Under the pieces are notes generated by a model. The model had not been told where the DNA came from. It did no database searches and was given only the letters and a program-made list of their open reading frames with translations. Made by a program: the position numbers and the translations under genes. Below, piece after piece: positions 10,388 through 20,115 of a stretch of 64,000 nt of DNA. The stretch lies in assembly GCA_031763025.1 (NCBI GenBank), contig JASSKH010000040.1:2307001-2371000 (forward strand), in the 5' to 3' direction. The first letter of the stretch is position 1; the number at the start of each line of letters is the position of its first letter. The DNA comes from Macrocystis pyrifera (lineage: Eukaryota; Sar; Phaeophyceae; Laminariales; Laminariaceae).

Positions 10388-10611
10388 CGAATATTCCACC
10401 CCGATGCTTGACGCTTCGTTTTGGTCGTCCCCATGCTATGTTTTGATACTGTATGCACCTCTTCTCCAGGTCGACTCAGAAGGCTACCACCGCCACCGGA
10501 CGCGGCGCCAGCAGCAGGGGGAAGTTCATGAGCTTCTGAAGAAGTGAATCCTAGGATAGCTTGGTTTTCCGTGCTTGGAGTGTTCCGAAGCATTCCAGGA
10601 GTGGTGCATTG
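10388..10611 (-). CDS. Probable internal exon of an unidentified minus-strand gene
   Basis: Read on the minus strand, a 224-base open segment encodes about 74 residues rich in Ser, Gly and Ala, starting QCTTPGM and ending ASGWNI. It is preceded by CTTATCACAG, a plausible acceptor, and followed by GTAAGTAT, a textbook donor, leaving phase 2. Unit 2 (41995-42218) has the same length and splice signals with two substitutions, both changing residues (Ala/Gly and Arg/Trp). I recognise no domain. Partner exons were not found. The gene may run down from the 14.2-kb promoter-like region, but that link is speculative. Confidence 0.45.
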
Positions 10612-10724
10612 CTGTGATAAGTTCTCTCGAATGCCCCTCTTGTACTATATTCGTGGTTGTGATTTCGCTGCACTTTTAGTTTCTGAGTCTTCTTTCATTG
10701 TTTTTCTTTTTAGTTTTTGTCTTC

Positions 10725-10945
10725 CTTTGCCGAAAGCGCGAGGGCGCAAGTTAGCAAAATTCGATGAAAATGGACGTGCAGTGGGAACACCGGGCCCTAT
10801 GCGCGGTAAAAACGGAGGCAAATGCCGGGGGGAAGAAGGAAAGACACCTGTGCCCATCACGGCTTGTCCAGAAGGCCTTCGACGGTTAAACATCTTACGA
10901 GTTGAGCTGGAAAGTACAAGTGATGATAAAAAGAAAGATAAAAAT
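10725..10945 (+). mobile_element. SINE body, second family member
   Basis: This matches the body and A-rich tail of the 3043-3372 insertion: shared words GAAAGCGCGAG, CCTATGCGCG, ACGGCTTGTCCAGAAG and GCTGGAAAGTA, then GTGATGATAAAAAGAAAG. No tRNA-like head is visible here, so it looks 5'-truncated. Present in both units (42332-42555), hence older than the duplication. The ORF that spans it (10544-11134) is not taken as a gene. Confidence 0.65.
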
Positions 10946-11074
10946 GTATTGTGGTGGAGGCTTTCGATCGCGGGTTGTCGGCCACACGAGAATTGGCGAG
11001 CGTGTTGGCGCTTTTGGCGGGATACGAAGTACGTCTACTATGACCCACTCGTGCCGTCGAATAGTTCACACCTC

Positions 11075-11300
11075 GCGCAGATCATCTACAGATCATTCCC
11101 ACTTGATGATCTAGATCTTTCAGAGGGAAGATAGACAGATCCATTCCTGATCTGTATGATCTAGCTCATGTTGCCGCGTGGGAGTCGTACAACCAGCATG
11201 GTCTAGGACAGGTTTCCTAGGTTGGATCTATGTTGTACAGATCGTGTACGACATTCCATAACGGCAGGCTAGGATCTAGATGATCTATCTGATCTGATCT
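11075..11300 (+). repeat. Left arm of a long diverged inverted repeat
   Basis: Its reverse complement matches 14705-14985. Shared words in matching order include GCCTGCCGTT, CAGGAAAC/TAGGAAAC preceded by TCCAACC, GGCAACATG, TGAAA(G/C)ATCTAGAT and GATGATCTGC. The arm is rich in GATCT. The pair brackets about 3.4 kb. Confidence 0.6.
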
Positions 11301-11509
11301 GATCTGTCTCCGATGTGCGGAATCATGGCTCGTTGATCGATGGTTGTTGTGTCAGCTGGCCTTCGGTATGACTTCAAGGTTTTATGAGGGGGGGGGGGGG
11401 GGGTAGACTTAGGTCATGGTCCTGCAAAGTCGTGAGGGTACGATGGAGACGGGGAGGTGTTTCGTACTGGCGGTGGGGTTTGTTGGGGTCTGTTTGGGCG
11501 GGGTTGCAT

Positions 11510-12260
11510 ATTGCCATGATAGCTTGCATTGACGCCTGTCGTCATCTGTGTTTGAAGAAGGTTTTGTGTCACAGTAGGATGCTCCCAGGTACGTGTAGCT
11601 GCAAGGCGAGGTTCCTCTAGAGGTGTCTCTACTCTTGCGACAATGCAGCGCGATCGCCAATGTGGGCTGGAATGATTCATGCTCGTGGGGAAAAAGGAGG
11701 GTTGGGGGGAGGGCTTGGCGGCAAGAGGATGTTTAGTAGCTTTTGTGTTTACCCGCCCGCCGGAGGATGAAAAAAAACTATAAAAAGTTTGTGAGAGTAT
11801 CTTAGGATCTGTATCGATGGGGGGGCTAATTTTTTCGATGGCTTGCATTGACCTGTACTTCGAAGGCGAGGCAATTCCTCTTGAGGTGCTCTGCTCTGCG
11901 ATAGCAGCGCGATCACCGTGTAGTTTGGGGGGATCGTGTTCCTGGTTCAAAAAGATCGGGGGATGGACGAGGGGGCAAGGAGATGTGTCGTAGTAGTACA
12001 GTAGTAGCTTTGTGTTTACCAGTCCGCCGCAATATTATACAATACCTGGTATAAAAAAAAATAGCGAGTTTCTTGGGATCTGTACTGTTGGGGTCGCTAC
12101 TGCGATTGTCTTCATGGCTAGGAGTAGTCTGTACTTGGAAGGCGAGGCAATTCCTCTACAGGTGGTCTGCACTTGCGATAGCAACGCGGTCACGGTGGAA
12201 TGATCCGTGTTCCTGGTGCAAAAAGGTTGGAGGATGGGCGGTAAGGTGGCAAGCATAAAT
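11510..12260 (+). repeat. ~250-290-bp tandem repeat, about 2.6 copies
   Basis: Three diverged copies share AAGGCGAGG(CAA)TTCCTCT, GCGATAGCA(G/A)CGCG and TTAGGATCTGTA/TTGGGATCTGTA. Anchors lie near 11602, 11868 and 12138. The long minus-strand ORF across it (11414-11950) reads the repeat and is not accepted as a gene. Unit 2 copy: 43119-43869. Confidence 0.6.
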
Positions 12261-12777
12261 GGTAGTGACAGTTGAGTCGCTGATCGTCCCCAAAATAGCC
12301 GTACATGGAGCGCACATGCACTTTATTTTTAGTAGGAAAGGTTGGCGGGATGGAGTTGCTGGGAACTGACGCCTTTTGTTTTATGATATAACCAGTGATG
12401 TAGTGTTGTATAGTGCTGTATTACGATGGGGCGACGACGGCTTTAGAAGTCGGTCAGTTTATCACAAACGTCTGCGACTTGCTGAACCTATTGATAGTTA
12501 ATGCTTAGATGCTGATGACTATCACTCTCTGTCTGCAAATTTAAGAGCCTTCTTGGGTTTGTTAACACGAACACCAAAACGGTCTTTTTTTTCGGATAGT
12601 AGTCGTGAATAGGGTACGGCTTGTCCGGTCGACGATGTACTTTGCAAAAGCGGTTGGCGTTGTGCTTGGGGGCTACAACGTCAGGGGGTAGGTCCGTCCA
12701 TGATTGTTTTTGTTGCGCACACGTTGGGTGCCGTGCGTCCTGGTTCACTAGAGTTGTCTTGGTTAGGCCGGGGGTCG
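12261..12777. other. No gene recognised
   Basis: About 500 bp between the 250-bp tandem repeat and the first hairpin. Only short ORFs are seen. The minus-strand ORF 12488-12790 has no recognisable domain and overlaps the hairpin repeat. Confidence 0.35.
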
Positions 12778-12823
12778 GGAAGGTAGTCATGGTTTGTTGG
12801 TTTCCAAACTATGAATACCTTCC
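12778..12823. other. Hairpin, copy a
   Basis: GGAAGGTAGTCATGGTTTG (12778-12796) pairs with 12805-12823 at 17 of 19 positions, leaving the 8-base loop TTGGTTTC. Hairpin b at 13018-13063 has the same loop and top stem but a different mid-stem. Unit 2 copy: 44387-44432. Confidence 0.6.
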
Positions 12824-13017
12824 AACCTCCAGTCGTAAGATCAGATATATTATGCCGCCACAGATTGATGCCTAAGCAAGGGTCCGAGGGAACGGGGCCA
12901 ACCCTAAGGTATAAAATACAGTACATGACGAATTGTAGCCAACCCGTGGAGTTGACGTCTCTGCTGTGTTTGTTTTCGGTTAGGCTGGTGGCGGTGTGTT
13001 TTGGTTGGGGTGGGCAG

Positions 13018-13063
13018 GGAAGGCATGTCGCGGTTTGTTGGTTTCCAAACCGCGATGCTTTCC
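13018..13063. other. Hairpin, copy b
   Basis: The upper stem TCGCGGTTTG / CAAACCGCGA closes the same TTGGTTTC loop as copy a. The lower stem GGAAGGCAT / ATGCTTTCC continues it after a small bulge. Where copy a has TCAT/ATGA, copy b has TCGCG/CGCGA, so paired bases changed together. In unit 2 (44627-44672) one stem base is A instead of G, which breaks a pair. Confidence 0.6.
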
Positions 13064-14070
13064 GCGTTCATCCACAAATATACCTTGACGGTGATGTAAG
13101 AACCAGGAGACGACGGCAAAAGTGGTAGTAGAGACAGGTCATGCGAGGGACTATTTAGTAGTAAGTCGGGGTCGAAGCCGGCTGGATTTTGCTTGTGCAG
13201 GTATGTCGTGGGGTGGGCATGTTCGGAGAGTGGCTACGAGTATGGCGTTTGTGATTGAGGACCGGGAGGGAAGCCGGTGTTGCTCTTGAGTTGTAACACC
13301 CCGGCCGAAAACTGCAGGACCGGTAGGTAGGTGTTGGTGGTTATACACTAGCATTCCGTATATTTCCGGTCATCATGGTAGGTGAAGGGCGTATGTAGGG
13401 CAACAAGGCCAGTCAAGGAGCAGCAGCGTCCGTGTTGTCGAAATTCCTACTTTTGATAATGTTGACTAGTCGAGCGCGTGTGTGTGGTGCGTGTCCTTCT
13501 TTCACGTCTATGTTGTGGTTTGTACACTAACTACTGTAGTACTCTGTGGCAGATCGATGCGATTTCGCCAGCTATATGGTACATGGCGGGGTTGATTTGG
13601 GTACGTATATGTACGATATTCCTGATATATATATGTCTGGGGGTTATTACGTAAATGTGTGGGGGTTTATATGTATGTGGATTGTGGGTTTCCGGGTGGG
13701 CGGTGTTTTGATACAAAGGGACCTTAACGGGAGCCAACCCCCGTGGCGTGGAAACCCTCTGATACTGGTGCTTACTTCTGTGTGTGCTGAAAATATGATG
13801 CTCTTATCTCGCGGGGTGAAGGTGCGGGGTGATAGACGGACGTTGCTGCTTGGCAGTGACGTCGATAGTAGCATGCGTCGGGGTGGAAGTGTTGAAGGGG
13901 GAGAGGGGGGGGGGAGGTTGTATCGTGCAGAGACAGTGATGGCGGGGGAAGAGCGCCGGCTTCAAGTAAGGGGATCTCACGTAAAAGGGTCTCGTTGATG
14001 TCCGGAATAGCGCCACTCTTACAGCGTCATCGATAATAATATAACTCCTTCCGTCTCATGTCAATAGGAG
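13064..14070. other. No gene recognised
   Basis: G/T-rich stretch on the plus strand with an AT-rich patch at 13615-13680 and a G run near 13895-13915. Open frames exist on both strands but show no domain or splice-supported structure. Confidence 0.35.
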
Positions 14071-14078
14071 CAATCCAC

Positions 14079-14221
14079 TGACGTCATCATCCACGGCCAG
14101 TTTTCCGTGTTGGTTTTGTTTTTTTTTTTCCGAAAAGCGACGTCACGATTCCGGATGACGACGCATGCCGACCAATAATTTTCCACCAATCAAAATTTCC
14201 AACCTAAAACAATTGACCAAT
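14079..14221 (+). promoter_or_regulatory. Promoter-like cluster: CRE sites and three CCAAT boxes
   Basis: TGACGTCA at 14079-14086 is a perfect palindromic cAMP-response-type (bZIP) site, and CGACGTCACG follows at 14138-14147. Three CCAAT boxes lie at 14172-14176, 14186-14190 and 14217-14221, all in the same orientation and all within ACCAAT. All are kept in unit 2 (CRE 45692-45699; CCAAT 45784, 45798, 45829). CCAAT boxes bind NF-Y-type factors. The cluster ends 113 bp before the ATG at 14334. Confidence 0.55.
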
Positions 14222-14333
14222 CAGGAAACCGCGAGCGCGAAATGTCTTTCTGCTGCCGTAACACCGCTGTGTGTGGCGGCGTATTTTGAGTGGCATATCA
14301 GTGAATGAAGCGTTGTAAAAATAGGCATGCCGG

Positions 14334-14522
14334 ATGAGGAACAAAGCAGGCGCAGTAGTACGTCGAGCACGTTGGTGCACTGCAGTAATTTTGTTGACTA
14401 TAATAGTAGTAATAACAGGGGAGCGGGCTACGGCAGGGAGGTTACCCCCCCCCTTCACCAAAATTGCAACCAAAACAATGGTTGGTAACTTTGATGTTGT
14501 CGACCATTTGGGAGCAGCGTGA
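14334..14522 (+). CDS. Small ORF with N-terminal signal or anchor segment
   Basis: 62 residues from ATG. The N-terminus is basic (MRNKAGAVVRRARW), followed by a hydrophobic run (CTAVILLTIIVVITG), as in a signal peptide or single membrane anchor. The rest is unremarkable. The last codons GCAGC|GTGAGG could be a splice donor at 14519, making this a first exon. It sits 113 bp behind the CRE/CCAAT cluster, and the frame is kept in unit 2 (45946-46134). No family is recognised. Without a downstream exon or expression data it stays tentative. Confidence 0.3.
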   Translation: MRNKAGAVVRRARWCTAVILLTIIVVITGERATAGRLPPPFTKIATKTMVGNFDVVDHLGAA

Positions 14523-14704
14523 GGGTCCAGAGGTGCGGGTAGGACCATGTTACGCCCACACCGTACAACTCCTTGCAGTGCAAACTCGGACACCAATGCG
14601 TGTCACACCCCCCAACCACGCAGTCAGTTTCCGTCGCCGCAATCTTCGCTTTTTCCGTCAATTTTCCGCTCTAAAGTCTCAAGAGAGTTAAGGAACGCTT
14701 TCAC

Positions 14705-14985
14705 ACCTCAGACAGACAGATCATGATCTAGACAGTATACTGCAGACAATCTACTGTAGTTCTTCGCCTGCCGTTGTGATGTATGTTGCAGGATCTCCAT
14801 AGTACAGAGGTCCAACCCAGGAAACATGCGCTATGATGTCCTACAATAACGGATCATGCAGATTATTCGGGTCTCACCCGGCAACATGGCACTCATTAGT
14901 ACCAAGATCGGGGCTTAGGGGCTGCCTTGAAACATCTAGATAAATAACATGAAGCGGGAACCGATCGATGATCTGCCCAGGGGTG
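14705..14985 (-). repeat. Right arm of the long diverged inverted repeat
   Basis: Inverted partner of 11075-11300, with the same shared words in reverse order and small gaps. Together the arms would delimit a block of about 3.9 kb. No transposase-like ORF lies between them. Confidence 0.6.
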
Positions 14986-15720
14986 GACTCTTTTTCCTTG
15001 CTCGATATCTCCCAACCCTGAAACCGAAATCGAAAAATTAGTTCAAGCATGAGCCGATGAATAGTTTCATGCCTACCACTCGTTGGTATTGTACAACGAA
15101 TCATATTACAGTAGTGCCGGTCCCTCTATAGTGCCGGTATGATATGCGCCAGCCAACAATACTGGCAATCTATGTAGCGACAACCAGAAATTCTCCGCAC
15201 ACTACATACAGTAGTACCACACCGGTGAGTCCCATCTGCGCCGAGCGTTTCCATAGGCACTATATACAGCGGGCAACCGGCACTATGGAGAGGCCATCTT
15301 GGGTAGTAACTCCCTCAGCTGGGGAGCCCCGACGGTCAGAAGTGGTTTGGCCAAAATGCGCTACTTCAGTATACCCCTGTATCGTGAGTGCGCGTCGTGT
15401 ACCCTCGTGTACGAAATAGGGGCATTCCAGTTCGACAAAATCGTTTTGTTCGAAGGATGGTGAGATAACACGGACTTATGATTGGATAAATAAATGGCCC
15501 CGAGACGCAGTCCAAGACCAGTTGTGAACGCCGCTGTTGATTCGTACTCGTAGGAGGCGAGGTCATTATTGTTGGGTCCGCCGTTAAGTGTCTGGTTCGT
15601 TGGCTAAGTAAAGACTGAACTCGACGAGGAGTGTCCACTACTACGTCACGAGCTATGTCGACTATAATGGGGAGAGATAAGGGCGCTGACGTTGTCCTTC
15701 CCCGTCTTCCCCCCTCTGTT
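14986..15720. other. No gene recognised
   Basis: A small repeat of CACTATA...GTGCCGGT occurs near 15112-15135 and 15257-15285. ORFs are short with no recognisable domain. Confidence 0.4.
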
Positions 15721-16573
15721 ATATCCCTGGTATACTGTATATAGGTTGGGTTGGCATCGGTTGGCGACGATGCTGCAAAACACTCCTCTCACTACGTGAG
15801 CTAGACAGCCAGGGTACAGTTTTTTTTTTTTTCGGCGCTTTCCACAGCTGGCGGTCGAGTTAGATCATTTTTGTGCGGGGAGCACCTTAACTCCGCATAA
15901 CGGGGATAATCGTATCACGTAGTGTGTATATGGCAAGGCACCCGCGAGGCAGTTACATAGCAAACCCATTGTGCTGTCTCTGGAAGTGGCCACACCAGAA
16001 AATAAATCGTTTCATTGACGCTGTCATCCAGCATGGTTGGAGGGAGGGGGCGGGGTGTACTTATTGTCATGCATGACCGTAGTCGTATGACCATAGAACC
16101 TCGCATCTCTACAATGCCGGGACGGAGCAAGCCAGTTTTTTTGCCGACGAGGCAGATATTGCTTGCACCGAGCGCGAAGCGCCGTGAGGTGTTGGGCGAG
16201 TCGCATGAAACGTTAGATGCATCCTACTGATTCCCACTTTTAAGGCGGATTTTCTTGCATATAGATGACAGCGTCAATCAATTGATTTAATTTCTGATGT
16301 AGCCACTTCCAGAGACAGCAATGGGTTTACTATGTAACTGCCTCGTAGGTAACTTAACCATATACACACTACGTGATACGATCATCCCCCTTGTGCGGCG
16401 TAATTCTTCTCCCGCACAAAAATGATCCAACTCGACCGCCAGCGGCCGTAACCGCAAAAAAAAAAAACAGCGATACCCTGGCTGTCTAGCTCACGTAGTG
16501 AGAGGCGTATTTTACAGCGCGGTCACCAACCGACGCCAACCCAACCTATGCATATGCCAGGTATGTGATATAG
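15721..16573. mobile_element. Foldback element A (long inverted arms)
   Basis: The left arm (15721-16030) and right arm (16263-16573) are inverted copies about 310 bp long. Both contain the sequences read as AGGTTGGGTTGGC, CTCACTACGTGAG-type, GCTGTCTAG, ATCGTATCACGTAGTG, GGCAGTTACATAG and GCTGTCTCTGGAAGTGGC. The ~230-bp loop matches the inner arm of foldback B (GCCGGGACGGAGCA, GCGCGAAGCGCCGTGAGGTG). No transposase is encoded. Length and architecture suit a non-autonomous foldback or MULE-like element. The family is unidentified. Confidence 0.75.
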
Positions 16574-17650
16574 GGGCGGGGGGGGGGGGGCATACTCAAT
16601 TGTTGTCTGCCTTGGGTCATTTGACCTTGACCACGCTTCGTATTCGAGGCGGAGCACTGCTGTACCTACTTTTCATTGCGGGCGTTGTTTGGTACGACTA
16701 TTAATAGCTCCTTCGAGGAAGTTCACGGCAGGTGTTGTGTTTTGCTGTTGCTGTTGATGTTGTTGTTTTGTTGTTGCTACTGATTTATGTTGCCTCACAT
16801 CAGCGTATTGCCCGATACCGGGCCATGCTCGCAAGCGAAAGACAGTCTGTCTCTCTATTATTGTAAATTTATTTTACTGCCCAACATGATAGTCCCACGG
16901 TGTGCTACTCCTCTCACACAGGCGGCGAGGGGGGCAGAGGAGGGGAAATGGGGGGGCGGGGGAGGGGGGGGGGGGGAGGGGGGTGGGGGAGGTCGATGTT
17001 TTTGTTCAGAAAGCATCAGAGTGAGGTGCCGTGTTTTTTTTCGTCCTTCTCAGTCACGGGAGGGACTGAGGCGCGTGACACTCTTCTTCGCCTCCTCTCG
17101 CCATTTTATCTTCTCTTCATCCCTGCACGGCGTTTGGAAAAGAAGCGGGCGCCCGTTCAAGGTGAATTTACAGTAGTGAAGCACGCGACCCCAACCTATC
17201 GTAAATGTATGCCACCGCTAACCTATTGTAGATGGACGGGACTGTTAACCTACTGTGAATCATACGCCACCGCCAACTTATCATAAATGTAACCGCAGGC
17301 GCCACGAGTAGCTCGGCGCGTGGTTGCTGTTGCCGCTGTGTCTGTTTTTTCAGGCTTGGTGTTGTTTTTTTTCAAACACTGGTGCTTTTTATTTTCACTT
17401 GTCTTGTTTTGGCTGGTTGATTAGCCGGTGGCCGATTGCCGTTTTACGTCCTGCTGTTTTTCGGACCAGTACGACGATGTGTTGTATGTTTGTTCTTTTG
17501 CTTATGAAGTCAAGGATGTGCAGCAAAAGTATGCGCATGAACGGTTAATTGGCCCATATATTCGCTTTTTGACACCACCGTTGCCCCGCACTTTGTTCGC
17601 TTTTTTTTCGTTTCGCGCCCCCCCTCTCCCCCCTTGGGTTGCCCCCCCCC
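16574..17650. other. No gene firmly recognised; G-rich tract and possible ORF
   Basis: A purine tract of long G runs (about 16925-16990) is followed by the imperfect triplicate AACCTATTGTA-type words (17190-17285). A plus-strand frame at 17428-17709 contains DQYDDVLYVCSFAYEV and stays open in unit 2, where it begins with ATG rather than GTG. No family is recognised, and its 3' part runs into the foldback arm. Confidence 0.3.
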
Positions 17651-18935
17651 TTGGGTTGGCGTCGGTTGGCAACGACACTGTAAAACATGCCGCTCACTAC
17701 GTGAGCTAGACATCCAAGGTACCGTTTTTTTTTTTTTTTTTTTTTGGCGGTCGCCCACAGCTGGTCGTTTAGTTAGATCATTTGTGCGAAGTAAAGAACC
17801 TTTACTCCGCACAAGGGAATTTATCGTATCACGCAGTGTTCATGGTAAGGCACCCAAGAGGCAGTTACATAGTACTCCCATTGCTGTCTCTGGAAGTGGC
17901 CACACCGGAAATTAAACTAACTCATTGAAGCTGTCATCCATATGCAAGTCCGCCTCACAAGCGGTTCTTAGTAGGATGCAGCTCACCCTTCATGCGACTC
18001 GCCGGACACCTCACGGCGCTTCGCTCTTGGTGCAAGCAATGTCTGCCTGGTCGGTGAAAACCCGACATGCTCCGTCCCGGCATTGTAGGGATGCGAGGGT
18101 CTATGGTCATACGACTACGGCCATGCATGAGATCGAGTACATCTCTCCTATCGAGTACACCCCCCCTCTCCCCCACCCCCGCCTGTTTATTGCGTTATGC
18201 GGACCCTATTGTACCTTATGGTACCGTTACCGCACTTTGCCGGATGGAACAGGCCAGTGAAGCCTTTTTTGCGCGGCGTTCCTCAGGGGGGGGCACGGGG
18301 TAGGAGGAGCGCGACTGCTTCCTCTCGCGTACCGTGATTCGCTCCCTACGGTACGTCAACTATCAGCAGGAGCGGGGGAAGGAGGGATCGGGGGGGGGGG
18401 GGAGGAGAGGGAAAGAGGAGGAGGGAGGGAGGGGGGGGGTGCTCGATAGGAGAGATGTACTCGATCTCATGCATGGCCGTAGTCGTGTGACAATAGACCC
18501 TCGCATCCCTACATTGCCGGGACGGAGCATGTCGGTTTTTCACTGACCAGGTAGACATTGTTTGCACCAAGCGCGAAGCGCCGTGAGGTGTCCGGCGGGT
18601 CGCATGAAGGCATCCTCCTAGGAACCGCTTGTGAGGCGGACTTGCATATGGATGAGTCATTTAATTTCCGGTGTGGCCACTCCCAGAGACAGCAATGGGA
18701 GTACGATGTAGCTGCCTCTTGGGTGTCTTACCATAAAAACTACGTGATACGATCATTCCCACTTATGCGGGGTTGTTCACCTCGCACAAATGATCTAACT
18801 CGACAACCATCTGTGACCAAGAGCCAAAAAGTAAAAATAAAAAAGCGGTGGCCTGGTTGTCTAGCTCAAGTAGTGGGAGGCATGTTTTACCGTGTTGTTG
18901 CTAACGGACGCCAACCCAACCTATACCTGGTACAT
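17651..18935. mobile_element. Foldback element B (arms ~510 bp)
   Basis: The left arm (17651 to ~18170) and right arm (~18430 to 18935) are inverted copies over their whole length, around a ~230-bp unpaired centre. The outer 300 bp match the arms of element A. The inner 200 bp (CATGCATGGCCGTAGTCG, GCGCGAAGCGCCGTGAGGTG) match A's loop. B therefore keeps both inner arms where A keeps one. The arms would form a near-perfect hairpin. The short ORFs in the arms are mirrored by the inversion and not taken as genes. Confidence 0.8.
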
Positions 18936-19689
18936 AATGGGGGGGGGTGCAGATACGAGAGATGAAACAGGGAGAGAAGAGACAAAGAACAGGGAGAAAG
19001 GAACTGAGCCGAGAGCAAGGAGAGAAATATGAGAGTAGTTTAGAGAACAAGAGGACGAAATAAACCAAAGCCTGAGTTTGTTTTTGTCCTGTGCTTGCCT
19101 TGCCGACAGGGTGGGAAGGGAGGCGTGTGCGTGCGTACTCGTTTTGTACATTTGTGGCGAGAAGCGAATCAGACCTCTCGCGAAAGCTCAACGGTTATTT
19201 TTCTGTTTGAACATTTCGTGCACGCCCGCTCACACCCAGCGCCCACTATAGGCTGATCGACGTGCCTCCTTTTCCGCTCGTCTCCCTTGACTGCCTGCCT
19301 GCCTGCCTGCCTGCCTGCCGCAGCCATTGCAGCAATGATATTTTTGTTTTGGCACCGTCGTTCAGCGTCAGGTGGGGACGGAGGCAACCGCGTGATCTGA
19401 AGAACACAAGGAGGGCCCTCCGCGGTTGGCTCGCTGTCGTCGTTAATGGTGGTTTTCCTATTTTACCGATTTTCGTTTTTTTGCCTATAAGACGCGTTTT
19501 TAATCCCCTCTTGACATTTCTTACGTGCGTATAATGCGTGATTTTTTTTACCCCCTCGGATGTTGGTGGAACGGAAACCCCGTTCTTTTTATTGGACCTT
19601 TCTTTTGAGAAATGAAAGTATTTTGAGTCGCCCGGTGGAGGTGGAAGGCCTGTACTGTAGTGGGAGGGGAGAGCGTTTTGCTCGAGACG
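18936..19689. other. No gene recognised; variable poly-G
   Basis: Begins with a G run of 9 (31 in unit 2 at 50554-50584), then a purine-rich stretch, and a GCCT tetranucleotide array (19290-19318). The 236-residue minus-strand frame (19246-19956) runs into the satellite and is not accepted. Confidence 0.4.
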
Positions 19690-20115
19690 ATCGCCTATTT
19701 CGCTTTCGTGGTTCGGGTTTCCAGGGAAGGAGACTGGGAACGGGAAGGGGGACGCGAGGAGCATGTCTCCGGGGTTTGGTGGTAAAGATGGCGGTGCCGG
19801 TGCCGATTTCGCTTTCGTGTCTCGGTTTTCCAGGGAAGCAGGAAAGGTAGACGCGGAGCATATCCCGGGGGTTTGGTGGTGGAGATGTCGGTACCGATGT
19901 TGACTTTCGTGTTTCGGTTTTCCAGCTGTGGGGGGGGGGGGGGGCGCGAGAAGCATGGCCCTGGGGTTTTGTAGTGGAGAGGGCGGTACCGATGCCTATG
20001 TCGCTCCTTTGTCCTGGTTATCACGAGCAAGAGGAGGAGGAGGTGGGGGGGGGGGACGCGAGGATCATGGCTCCGGGATTCGGTCATGGAGATTGGGGTG
20101 CCGATGCCAGCGTTG
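19690..20115 (+). repeat. ~100-bp satellite, four diverged copies
   Basis: Each copy contains TTTCGTG(T)TTCGG(G)TTTTCCAG, then GACGCGAG(G)AGCATG, then GGGGTTTGGTGGT, then GGCGGTGCCGATG. Copies begin near 19697, 19806, 19903 and 20003. G runs between them vary in length between units. Unit 2 copy: 51326-51757. Confidence 0.7.

Noticed and set aside
10544-11134. 196-codon plus-strand ORF
   Set aside because: Crosses a minus-strand exon, a SINE body and an inverted-repeat arm; no domain.
11414-11950. 178-codon minus-strand ORF kept in both units
   Set aside because: Lies in a ~250-bp tandem repeat; recent duplication alone explains conservation, and no splice or domain support exists.
19246-19956. 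236-codon minus-strand Pro-rich ORF
   Set aside because: Reads the ~100-bp satellite; the repeat length is not a multiple of three and the frame changes between units.
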